From Thermodesulfobacteriota bacterium (GTDB lineage Bacteria; Desulfobacterota_D; UBA1144; Nemesobacterales; CSP1-2): a DNA stretch of 41,349 bases. The notes beneath the pieces were generated by a model. The model had not been told where the DNA came from. It made no database searches and was given only the letters and a program-made list of their open reading frames with translations. Of this stretch, positions 26,779 through 34,045 are shown one piece after another (position 1 is the stretch's first letter; each line of letters begins with the position of its first letter). The DNA lies in contig DASWID010000163.1 in assembly GCA_036397855.1 (NCBI GenBank), positions 1-41,349 of the forward strand, written 5' to 3'. The position numbers were made by a program, and so were the translations under genes.

Positions 26779-26920
26779 TTCAGGATACAGGAAACAGGAT
26801 GCAGGATGAAAAGAAAAAAGATTAATCCTGAACCGTGAATCATGCATCTTGTATCGTGCATCATGAATCAGTTTTTATTTATCATGCATCATGCATCGTG
26901 CATCGTGAATCATGCATCTT
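26777..26920. repeat. Heptad-repeat inverted array 2
   Basis: The left arm (26777-26808) contains degenerate 7-mers (CAGGATA, CAGGAAA, CAGGATG). The right arm (26826-26920) is a long run of ATCRTGN units interrupted by a T-rich insert at 26870-26884. It begins at the stop of the regulator gene and ends just before the DUF1116 start. The repeat keeps a reading frame open, which makes the DUF1116 frame look 30 codons longer than the likely gene. Confidence 0.8.
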
Positions 26921-26931
26921 CTGTTAATACA

Positions 26932-28233
26932 ATGGTTGCTAAAATAAAAGACCAGAAAAAAACAGAGACCGGGGCATTAAAGTATCTCGGTGAGCGAATT
27001 AATGAAGCCAACACACTTGCGATAGACAGAATCTTATCCGTTGAACCTGTTTTCATTGATGTTGATACAGCACTTAATGTAATACCCGGTATGACCCACG
27101 ATACAATACTCCATGCAGGTCCTCCGATTGAATGGGAAAGAATGTGCGATCCGATGAAGAGGGCAGTTAGAGGAGCTTTAGTGTTCGAGGGCCTTGCAGA
27201 AAATGACGAGGCCGCAATTCAACTACTAAAAAGAAAAAAAGTAAAGCTCTCGCCAAACCATCACCATGACGCAGCGGGAGCGATGACGGGAATTATCTCG
27301 CCCTCAATGCCTGTCATTGTTACAAAAGACTCAACCTTCGGAAAAACAGTTTTTTCCACATTTAATGAAGGCGCAGGCAAAGTCCTATGGTTTGGGTCTT
27401 TCGAAAAAGAGACCCTTGATCGTCTCAAGTGGATTCGGGACATTTTTGGTCCTGTAATGAAGAAGGTTATCAAAAAAGCACAAGGCATCCCCATCTGGAG
27501 CATCCTGGCCCAGGGAATTCAGATGGGAGATGAGTGCCATAATCGTCACGCGGCATCATCAAATCTTTTTCTTAAAAGAATTCTCGAACCACTCGTTTCG
27601 ATCGATCTTTCAAAAAGAGTTTTGTTGCAGGTCTATAACTTTATTGCCGGAAATAGCCATTTCTTTCTAAACATTACCATGGCTGCCTGTAAACTCTCGA
27701 TGGATGCGGCACGGGGTATAAGAGAATCAACTGTTGTCACCGCAATGTCTCGAAATGGGACTGATTTTGGTATTCGAATAAGCGGACTTGGGAATGAATG
27801 GTGCACAGCACCTGCTCCTTATCTCAAGGATGCTCTATATAACCCTGGATACAACTTCAATGACGGAGCCCCAGATATAGGGGACAGCTCAATCATAGAA
27901 ACAATGGGACTTGGAGGGTTCGCCATTGCAGCCGCGCCTGCAATGGCATCATTTGCCGGAGGAGGCTTTCAAGAGTCTATAAGAATTACAAAGGAGATGG
28001 GTCGAATCACTCTTGTAAAGAATCAGAAGTTCGGAATCCCGGTATTGGACTTCGAGGGAACTCCCACAGGTATCGATTTACGAAAGGTCGTTGAAATTGG
28101 AATTAGCCCAAGTATTAATAGCGCCGTACTACATAAAAGCTCGGGAGCCGGTCAGATAGGTGCGGGAATCGTAAAGGCCCCATATGAATGTTTTTCGAAG
28201 GCACTCAAGGCTTTTGGCAGGAAATACACATGA
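26932..28233 (+). CDS. allG: DUF1116 protein (YlbE/AllG-like), subunit of an oxamate-carbamoyltransferase-type complex
   Basis: The product, about 433 residues, matches the DUF1116 family (Escherichia coli YlbE, renamed AllG). Family-like stretches are VIPGMTHDTILHAGPPIEWE, MKRAVRGALVFEGLA, LSPNHHHDAAGAMTG, GIQMGDECHNRHAASSNLF, SRNGTDFGIRISGLGNEW and AGGGFQESIRITKEMG. In E. coli this protein acts with FdrA/AllF and AllH to transfer a carbamoyl group from oxalurate to phosphate. The His- and Asn-rich motifs are probable active-site elements. I use the ATG at 26932; an in-frame extension to 26842 is encoded only by the upstream heptad repeat. No ribosome site is evident. fdrA follows. Confidence 0.88.
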   Translation: MVAKIKDQKKTETGALKYLGERINEANTLAIDRILSVEPVFIDVDTALNVIPGMTHDTILHAGPPIEWERMCDPMKRAVRGALVFEGLAENDEAAIQLLKRKKVKLSPNHHHDAAGAMTGIISPSMPVIVTKDSTFGKTVFSTFNEGAGKVLWFGSFEKETLDRLKWIRDIFGPVMKKVIKKAQGIPIWSILAQGIQMGDECHNRHAASSNLFLKRILEPLVSIDLSKRVLLQVYNFIAGNSHFFLNITMAACKLSMDAARGIRESTVVTAMSRNGTDFGIRISGLGNEWCTAPAPYLKDALYNPGYNFNDGAPDIGDSSIIETMGLGGFAIAAAPAMASFAGGGFQESIRITKEMGRITLVKNQKFGIPVLDFEGTPTGIDLRKVVEIGISPSINSAVLHKSSGAGQIGAGIVKAPYECFSKALKAFGRKYT

Positions 28234-28337
28234 TGCAGGATGCAAGATGCAGGATGCAAGATGCAAGATAATAAAAGAAAATATAGGTTAATCCTGGATC
28301 ATGTATCGTGCATCGTGCATCGTGGATCTTGAATCGT
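28232..28337. repeat. Heptad-repeat inverted array 3
   Basis: The left arm (28232-28268) is five clean 7-mers of the GATGCAG/GATGCAA type. The right arm (28291-28337) has seven ATCRTGN-type units. It fills the space between the DUF1116 stop (which it overlaps by two bases) and the fdrA start, leaving only 12 bases before the ATG. Confidence 0.8.
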
Positions 28338-28349
28338 TAAGAGAAAACT

Positions 28350-29900
28350 ATGGCTGTAGTCAGCACAGTTAAGAAAAACTTCTATCAGGATTCAATGAAG
28401 CTTATGCAGATTAGCCAAAAGCTAAGCAGTCTTAGCGGAATTAAAAAGGCGGCAGCAATCATGGCAACCGAAGCTAATCTAGCCATGCTGAAAGAGACGG
28501 GATTACTCAAGAAAGGAACCGATTCAGCCAGTCCTAACGATCTTATAGTGGCAATCGAAGCAGAGTCTGGAAAAGCAGCAGATGAAGCTCTAAAGATGTT
28601 GGACTCTCTTCTTGCCCCTCATCCAGCTGACGTTACTTCAAAAATTGAATATAAGGATCTTGATTCAGCTCTAAATAATTTGCCCCAGGCGAATATTGTA
28701 GTTATTTCCGTTCCCGGAGAATATGCAAAGTTGGAGGTTGCGAAGGCTGTTGACAGGGGTATCCATGTCTTTCTGTTTAGCGATAACGTATCAATCGATG
28801 AAGAGATTGAGCTCAAGCTTAGGGCAAAAGAGAAGGGTTTACTAATGATGGGTCCTGGTTGCGGAACAGCAATCATAAATGGAGTAGGACTTGGATTTTC
28901 AAATGTCGTAAATCGAGGTCCAATAGGGATTATAGCAGCAGCGGGCACTGGAATGCAAGAAGTTACTAGCCTTATAAACAATTGGGGATCAGGAATTTCA
29001 CACGCGATCGGAGTCGGTGGCAGAGACTTGTCTGACAAGGTAGGCGGAATAATGACGATAGAGGCAATAAGAATGCTTCTGGGCGATGAAGGAACAAAAG
29101 CCCTTCTTCTGGTTTCGAAGCCACCTTCAGATAAGGTAGCAAGAAGGGTCATAAATTTAATTCGTAAAGGTGACCTACCAGCTGTTATATGTTTCCTCGG
29201 AATGGAAAACATCAAAACGAAAGATTCAAAAATGCAATTTGCCACAAATTTGGACCAAGCCGCGCTTAAAGCAATTAAGCTGGTGGGAGCAAATAATCGC
29301 GCTCCCAAGGTTCTTTCTGATAACAAGTGGAAAAAAGCCGCTCAGAAGTGTCAAAGCCTTTTAAATACCGATCAGCTTTATCTTCGCGGCTTATTCTCTG
29401 GCGGAACCCTTTGTTATGAAGCCCAGCAAATCCTGACACCAATGCTCGGCAAAATATATTCCAATACCCCACTCTATAAGCAAAACAAATTAAAAAATTC
29501 AAATGTAAGCAAGCGGCATACATGTATTGATCTGGGTGAGGAAGAATTTACTAAGGGACGCCCTCATCCGATGATTGATGCGACACAGCGAAGTGAACGG
29601 CTATTACAAGAGGCATCCAATCCTGATGTTGCCGTGATTCTATTCGACGTGGTACTTGGATACGTCGCAAGCCCTGATCCTGCAGGTGATCTAATTCCCG
29701 CTATAAATGAATCAAAAAAAATAGCGAAAACTAACGGTCGTTCTATCACTTTTGTGGCGCATGTTTGTGGTACTGAGCGAGACCCTCAGGATCTAAAATC
29801 GCAGGAGAAAAAGTTGGAAAAAGCTGGAGTCATTGTTCTTCCCACAAACGCTTTAGCCTCTAGAGTGGCAGGATTAATAGCAAAAGGTGTGAAGACTTAG
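28350..29900 (+). CDS. fdrA: FdrA-like acyl-CoA synthetase-fold protein (AllF-like)
   Basis: The 516-residue product resembles FdrA/AllF. An N-terminal family region (about 1-100: YQDSMKLMQISQKLSSLSGI, AAIMATEANLAMLKETG) is followed by a CoA-binding Rossmann domain and a succinyl-CoA-ligase-type domain, with GPGCGTAIINGVGLGFSN, IGIIAAAGTGMQEVTSLI and GISHAIGVGGRDLSDKVGG. The phosphohistidine loop typical of succinyl-CoA synthetase alpha is not apparent. In E. coli it is a subunit of oxamate carbamoyltransferase. It sits between DUF1116 and carbamate kinase, the same association as in the allantoin region of enterobacteria, but without the ureidoglycolate genes. Confidence 0.9.
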   Translation: MAVVSTVKKNFYQDSMKLMQISQKLSSLSGIKKAAAIMATEANLAMLKETGLLKKGTDSASPNDLIVAIEAESGKAADEALKMLDSLLAPHPADVTSKIEYKDLDSALNNLPQANIVVISVPGEYAKLEVAKAVDRGIHVFLFSDNVSIDEEIELKLRAKEKGLLMMGPGCGTAIINGVGLGFSNVVNRGPIGIIAAAGTGMQEVTSLINNWGSGISHAIGVGGRDLSDKVGGIMTIEAIRMLLGDEGTKALLLVSKPPSDKVARRVINLIRKGDLPAVICFLGMENIKTKDSKMQFATNLDQAALKAIKLVGANNRAPKVLSDNKWKKAAQKCQSLLNTDQLYLRGLFSGGTLCYEAQQILTPMLGKIYSNTPLYKQNKLKNSNVSKRHTCIDLGEEEFTKGRPHPMIDATQRSERLLQEASNPDVAVILFDVVLGYVASPDPAGDLIPAINESKKIAKTNGRSITFVAHVCGTERDPQDLKSQEKKLEKAGVIVLPTNALASRVAGLIAKGVKT

Positions 29901-29926
29901 CTAACTAAATAAGCGGAGGGAATGTA

Positions 29927-30865
29927 ATGAAGGTAGCTGTAGTAGCTTTTGGTGGAAACGCCCTCATGGGTCACGAGGGTAAAAGCAATTATACAGATCA
30001 GATGAGGAGAACAGATACAATATGTAGAAAACTACTCAGCCTGTTTGAATTGGGATATAGGATTGTAATCACCCACGGTAACGGTCCGCAGGTGGGAAAT
30101 ATTCTGATGCAGCAGGAGTGTCTTATAGATTCTTTACCACCAATGCCACTTGACGTTTGTAACGCAATGACACAGGGACAGATAGGATATATGATAGAAC
30201 AGAGGTTGAGAAACATTTTCGAGGAAAAAAAGATCAAAAAATCCGTTGTAGTTTTAGTTACGCAAGTGGTTGTTTCAGAAAACGATCCCGCGTTTAAAAA
30301 TCCAACAAAGTTCATCGGGCCTTTTTTCAGTAAAGAGGAAACTGAAAGACTCGAAAAGGAGAAGGGCTGGAACATAAAAGAGGATTCAGGAAGGGGTTAT
30401 AGACGTATTGTTCCATCTCCAAGACCAATAGATATAGTAGAAAAAGACGAAATCTCGGACATGGCAAACAGAGATTTAGTCGTAGTAGCATGTGGGGGTG
30501 GAGGAATACCAGTGCTTAGAGACAAAAAAGGGAAACTAAAGGGCGTTGCCGCTGTGATTGACAAAGATTATGCAGCTGAAAGGATCGCGAGTCTCATAGG
30601 TGCGGATTCACTGATCTTAATAACGCCCGTCGACAAGGTATCAATATTCTACGGAACATCAAAACAGAAAGACCTTGGAAGATTATCGCTCGAAGAAGCG
30701 AGGGGTTACTACGATGAAGGACATTTCCCACCCGGGAGCATGGGGCCTAAAGTCGAGGCCGCTATGAAATTTATCAGCTCAGGCGGACGGAGGACGATTA
30801 TCACCTCTATAGAGGGTTTGGAAGATGCGATAAAAGGCAAAGGCGGAACGGTGATAACGCAATGA
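29927..30865 (+). CDS. arcC: Carbamate kinase
   Basis: The 312-residue amino-acid-kinase-fold product starts with VAVVAFGGNALMG. It continues with VITHGNGPQVGNILMQQE, RRIVPSPRPIDIVE, VVACGGGGIPV, AAVIDKDYAAERIASLIGAD, and the C-terminal PPGSMGPKVEAAMKFI, a complete set of family motifs. It converts carbamoyl phosphate and ADP to ATP, ammonia and carbon dioxide. GGAGGG lies 6 bases before the ATG, and the gene follows fdrA after 26 bases. With AllF/G/H-like partners it would harvest ATP from a carbamoyl compound. No arginine deiminase or catabolic ornithine carbamoyltransferase is in the window. Confidence 0.95.
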   Translation: MKVAVVAFGGNALMGHEGKSNYTDQMRRTDTICRKLLSLFELGYRIVITHGNGPQVGNILMQQECLIDSLPPMPLDVCNAMTQGQIGYMIEQRLRNIFEEKKIKKSVVVLVTQVVVSENDPAFKNPTKFIGPFFSKEETERLEKEKGWNIKEDSGRGYRRIVPSPRPIDIVEKDEISDMANRDLVVVACGGGGIPVLRDKKGKLKGVAAVIDKDYAAERIASLIGADSLILITPVDKVSIFYGTSKQKDLGRLSLEEARGYYDEGHFPPGSMGPKVEAAMKFISSGGRRTIITSIEGLEDAIKGKGGTVITQ

Positions 30866-31156
30866 AATAATATCAGTAGACCAGTAGTAACTTGTAGGGG
30901 ATTAATTTATAGAAATACTTTAAAATCGTTTTTTTTGAAATAAATTCCGTACTCCATAAAGAGTTATTAGAATTTGCGATTTTGGTATTTATGAAACGAT
31001 TTGCTATATATGACATCTAAGCACCAAGGCTTTTATACGTAGGAAGTTGAGATATTGCTTTTATTGAACTTTTGTAATATGATGGGATAATAAGGGGTGT
31101 GAGTTAACCGATTAAACATTAAATTTATTGAAGCGAGAACATAGGAGGTGATGTAA
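30866..31156. other. Intergenic region between carbamate kinase and the amidohydrolase
   Basis: About 290 AT-rich bases without a gene. It is the largest gap in the first half of the cluster and may hold a second promoter. It ends with an unusually strong ribosome-binding site, AGGAGGTG, at 31143-31150 that sets the TTG start of the next gene. Confidence 0.4.
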
Positions 31157-32002
31157 TTGAAAGTGAACAGAAAGGTTTTTGATGCTCATTCACACATAGG
31201 AGAGCTAGCGGCGTATAAATACTATGATTTAACAGAACCAGTAAAACCCACCGTGATCGAGTATCCCACTTATAAAGAATATCTAAAACATATGGACGAG
31301 TATGGTGTTGATCGCGCGATGGTGATTTCTAATTACGGAGTGCCTGACTCAGGTCAGCCATTTACTTTGAATCCAATTGTGCTTGATGGTGTCCATCATG
31401 CAGACCGACTGGTTGGAGCAATCTGGGTTTCCGGTCTTACAAAAGACAAAGAACGTACAGCGGAAGCATTAAAACATGTTAAGGAAGAAGGGATAGTTGC
31501 TCTAAAGTCTACATGCCTTCTTGGGGGTACATACAATCCTGGTGAATGGGATGATGAAGCGCGAGCATTATGGGAAAGCATAATTAATGCTGCTGAGCAA
31601 AATGACCTTGCTTTACATATTCATACGAGCCCTGGTGGAGGTTCAGACATTTCAAATGCACTCGAGTTAGTCAAAAAGTATGGGAAAAGAATCAAGATAC
31701 ATCTGGTACATATGGGTGGATTTGTTAGTGGACATATAAAGCTGGTACCAAAGTTTATTAATTTGGTGAAAGAAGGTTTTAAGGTTTATACGGATACAAC
31801 ATGGGCAGTTGGCTTTGGATCGCGTTGGTTACTCAGTGAGATTGAACGAACTGGTGTTGGCTCCGATAACGTCCTTTTTGCATCCGACACTCCATGGAGT
31901 GACTTTCCTTCGGAGTTCTGGAAGATCGAAGGCGCAGATATTTCTGAGGAATTAAAAAATAAGATTTTTTGGGAAAATGCCCAGAAACTTTATTCTAAAT
32001 AA
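31157..32002 (+). CDS. TIM-barrel metal-dependent amidohydrolase
   Basis: The 281-residue product is an amidohydrolase_2-type barrel. Strand 1 has FDAHSHIGE (His11, His13). Later metal and active-site positions are LHIHTSPGGGSD, KIHLVHMGGF and the final FASDTPWSDFPSEF with its catalytic aspartate. Relatives hydrolyse or decarboxylate small cyclic or aromatic acids. Within this cluster, which lacks a nitrilase, it may provide the hydrolytic step, but that is inference. Translation starts at TTG, supported by AGGAGGTG 6 bases upstream. An inverted repeat separates it from the following Sll0783-like gene. Confidence 0.88.
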   Translation: MKVNRKVFDAHSHIGELAAYKYYDLTEPVKPTVIEYPTYKEYLKHMDEYGVDRAMVISNYGVPDSGQPFTLNPIVLDGVHHADRLVGAIWVSGLTKDKERTAEALKHVKEEGIVALKSTCLLGGTYNPGEWDDEARALWESIINAAEQNDLALHIHTSPGGGSDISNALELVKKYGKRIKIHLVHMGGFVSGHIKLVPKFINLVKEGFKVYTDTTWAVGFGSRWLLSEIERTGVGSDNVLFASDTPWSDFPSEFWKIEGADISEELKNKIFWENAQKLYSK

Positions 32003-32011
32003 AAAACCGTT

Positions 32012-32100
32012 GCCACAAAATCACAAAGGCACAAAGGAGTAATCCAGAAGTTGAATGAAAAAATCCTAATTATAACTTTGTGTCTTAGTGTCTTTGTGGC
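32012..32100. repeat. CACAAAG-type inverted repeat
   Basis: GCCACAAAATCACAAAGGCA at 32012-32031, continuing to 32036, pairs with the sequence CTTTGTGTCTTAGTGTCTTT starting at 32076, continuing to 32100. The two 25-base arms agree at 21 positions and are separated by 39 bases. It belongs to the dispersed CACCAAGACACAAAG...CTTTGTGTCTTGGTG type. A partial copy lies at the right end of the window (about 41314-41328). It sits between the amidohydrolase and the Sll0783-like gene. Confidence 0.65.
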
Positions 32101-32139
32101 TGATAGAAGAAAATTAAATAAATTAAGGAGGTAGTAAAA

Positions 32140-32631
32140 ATGGCAGTCGATCGAGTAAAAGGAGAGAAACCAACAGTAGGAAAGGCGTTGGTAGATTATG
32201 AGGAGAAGGTATTCCCCGATCATAAAGCAAAACCAGGGGAAAAGGCGTTATTCCTTATCCACTCGGTGCCCTATGAAGGTTCTGTGGCTGGTATAAATAT
32301 GCTTACGGCCATAAGAGCTAAAAAGAAGGGTTATGATGTGAGCGTACTCTTTTACGGCCCGGCTTCCGGCATACCAGTATATAGGGGCTGGCCCAATGTT
32401 GGAGACGACGCTTATGGTGCTGGGATACAGTTATATCCAAACCTTGTTGCACGATTGATTAAGGAAGGAATAACGGTCTACGCTTGTCGCTTTTCAGCTG
32501 CTTCGCTTTGCGGTCTCAGAGAAGATGACTTTCTGGAGGGTGTAAGGGGGATACATCCAACTGACATCCTGGACATTGTAATCGAACACCATAGGGCTGG
32601 GGCAATGTTATTCAGCACTTGGACTGTTTGA
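32140..32631 (+). CDS. MSMEG_0572/Sll0783 family nitrogen-starvation response protein (DsrE-like)
   Basis: The 163-residue product has the family pattern GEKALFLIHSVPYEGSVAGIN, then VSVLFYGPASGIPVYRGWPNVGDDA, then YACRFSAASLCGLREDDFLEGVRGIHPTDILD. Its fold is DsrE-like, with Cys in ACRFSAASLCG as possible reactive residues. Homologues are strongly induced by nitrogen limitation in cyanobacteria (Sll0783) and lie in Nit1 clusters. The biochemical role is unsettled. A perfect AAGGAGGT site precedes the ATG, suggesting high expression. The radical SAM gene of the same cluster follows. Confidence 0.9.
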   Translation: MAVDRVKGEKPTVGKALVDYEEKVFPDHKAKPGEKALFLIHSVPYEGSVAGINMLTAIRAKKKGYDVSVLFYGPASGIPVYRGWPNVGDDAYGAGIQLYPNLVARLIKEGITVYACRFSAASLCGLREDDFLEGVRGIHPTDILDIVIEHHRAGAMLFSTWTV

Positions 32632-32767
32632 GAACAATTTATTAGCAGTTATCTTTTTTAATATTTATTTTTCAGAGATACTATAAAACGATCATTCTTT
32701 GGTCTGCAAGCTAAAGCCGTAGAGTGGTTGACTGGGTAGTATTGCTAAACTTATCTGGGGGTGATAA

Positions 32768-33898
32768 ATGGATCCAAGATCCCTGAAAGTGGAGTTGCAG
32801 AGTTACGGCGTGAGAATCCCTGATACCAGAGATATAAGGAGGGGTGGAGCGGGACCTACGGGCGGGATACATCTAAAGATTCTTCCCGACAGTGAAGCTA
32901 ACATTCCCGTGGTTGGGGGTTTCCTGGATTCCTCGCCCTACTATCTCGACCAAATTAATGGGGAATACTGGGTGTTTCGAGACGATGTAGCTCTAGCTCA
33001 GGTAGAGCTGATGAAGGACGCTAATTTTTATGAGCACAAAACATCAAATGGAATTCCGATGCAGAAAATTGGGCTGCTTCACTGTCCGACAACATTTGCG
33101 ACTACCCTTCTTCAGACCTGCGATTTCTGGGTAGATGAACGGAGGTGTAAGTTCTGCGGTATCGAGCTTACACTTAAGGATAGGAGCACTGTTGGTTTTA
33201 AAAATTCAAAAAGCCTTGTTGAGACTATTTTGCTTGCTAAGGAACTCGATGGAATTTCGAATATTGTTTTTACCTCGGGAGTTGCTCCAGATGAGGAAAA
33301 GGCATTACGAAAGTATGCCGAAATATGTTCAGAAGTGAAGAGATTCACGGGTCTTCCAATACAGCTTCAAATTATACCCCCTGAGGATCTAACCTGGCTT
33401 AAAAGACTAAAGAATGCAGGAGTTGATGCCCTGGGGGTTCATATAGAGACGTTTGACCCCGATGTATTTGAAAAAATTACCCCTGGTAAAGCGAGAATTG
33501 GATTCGATAAGTATTTGGAGACGTGGAGGGAAGGGGTGAATGTATTCGGAAGGTGGCAGGTAAGTACATATGTATTAGTAGGGCTCGGAGAGAGACTAGA
33601 AACGATAATAGAAGGAGCATCATTATGCGCTGAATTAGGAGTGTATCCCTTTATAGTACCATTCCGACCCATTGCTGGAACACCGATGGAAAATGTAAAA
33701 CCCCCAGAGCCAGAAATTATGAACTACGTTTATACAGAAGTCGCAACGGTTCTTGCAAAATACGATGGGGGATCAAAGAGCAGCAGTGCGGGTTGTGTGA
33801 GCTGTGGCGAGTGTTCAGCCCTTCCTGACTTTGAAAAGATGTTTAAGGAAAGTGAAGTCAAATTCAAAGGATTTATGAAAAAGAATAAGGTTAGCTGA
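32768..33898 (+). CDS. Radical SAM protein, MSMEG_0568 family
   Basis: The 376-residue product matches the Nit1-cluster radical SAM family (MSMEG_0568): GVRIPDTRDIRRGGAGPTGG at its N-terminus, then the likely cluster motif CDFWVDERRCKFC (Cys118, Cys127, Cys130). The spacing is C-X8-C-X2-C instead of the textbook C-X3-C-X2-C. A barrel follows with VFTSGVAPDEEKAL, LQIIPPED, ALGVHIETFDPDVF and VLVGLGERLET. A C-terminal CVSCGEC (Cys343, 346, 349) could bind a second cluster. It may build the nitrile or related group made by these clusters, but its substrate is unknown. GGGGGTG precedes the ATG. Confidence 0.9.
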   Translation: MDPRSLKVELQSYGVRIPDTRDIRRGGAGPTGGIHLKILPDSEANIPVVGGFLDSSPYYLDQINGEYWVFRDDVALAQVELMKDANFYEHKTSNGIPMQKIGLLHCPTTFATTLLQTCDFWVDERRCKFCGIELTLKDRSTVGFKNSKSLVETILLAKELDGISNIVFTSGVAPDEEKALRKYAEICSEVKRFTGLPIQLQIIPPEDLTWLKRLKNAGVDALGVHIETFDPDVFEKITPGKARIGFDKYLETWREGVNVFGRWQVSTYVLVGLGERLETIIEGASLCAELGVYPFIVPFRPIAGTPMENVKPPEPEIMNYVYTEVATVLAKYDGGSKSSSAGCVSCGECSALPDFEKMFKESEVKFKGFMKKNKVS

Positions 33899-33953
33899 AG
33901 TGTCCTGAAGATTTAATCTGCTGATTAATAAACAGGATTCGAAGAAAGTGAGG

Positions 33954-33969
33954 AACGCATATATGCGTT
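33954..33969. promoter_or_regulatory. 16-base palindrome upstream of the flavoprotein gene
   Basis: AACGCATATATGCGTT is a perfect palindrome, extended with one mismatch to GGAACGCAT/ATGCGTTTCC. It lies in the 147-base gap after the radical SAM gene, 77 bases before the next start. There is no T-tract, so an operator or an attenuator-like hairpin is as likely as a terminator. Confidence 0.4.
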
Positions 33970-34045
33970 TCCAAGTTTCCTGTTAAACTTTTACCTGGTT
34001 AATAAATTATATTTGGATCTGCGATTTCAGTGAGGTAAAAATATC

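Noticed and set aside
26842-26931. N-terminal extension of the DUF1116 protein (30 extra residues)
   Set aside because: These codons are entirely heptad repeat sequence, with no ribosome site and no match to the family; the ATG at 26932 fits family length.
25043-28337. CRISPR array
   Set aside because: The heptad arrays are very short units without unique spacers of constant length, and no cas genes are present.
28619-29326. Long minus-strand frame antisense to fdrA (235 codons)
   Set aside because: It is the shadow of fdrA codon structure; its translation shows no family features, while fdrA is well supported.
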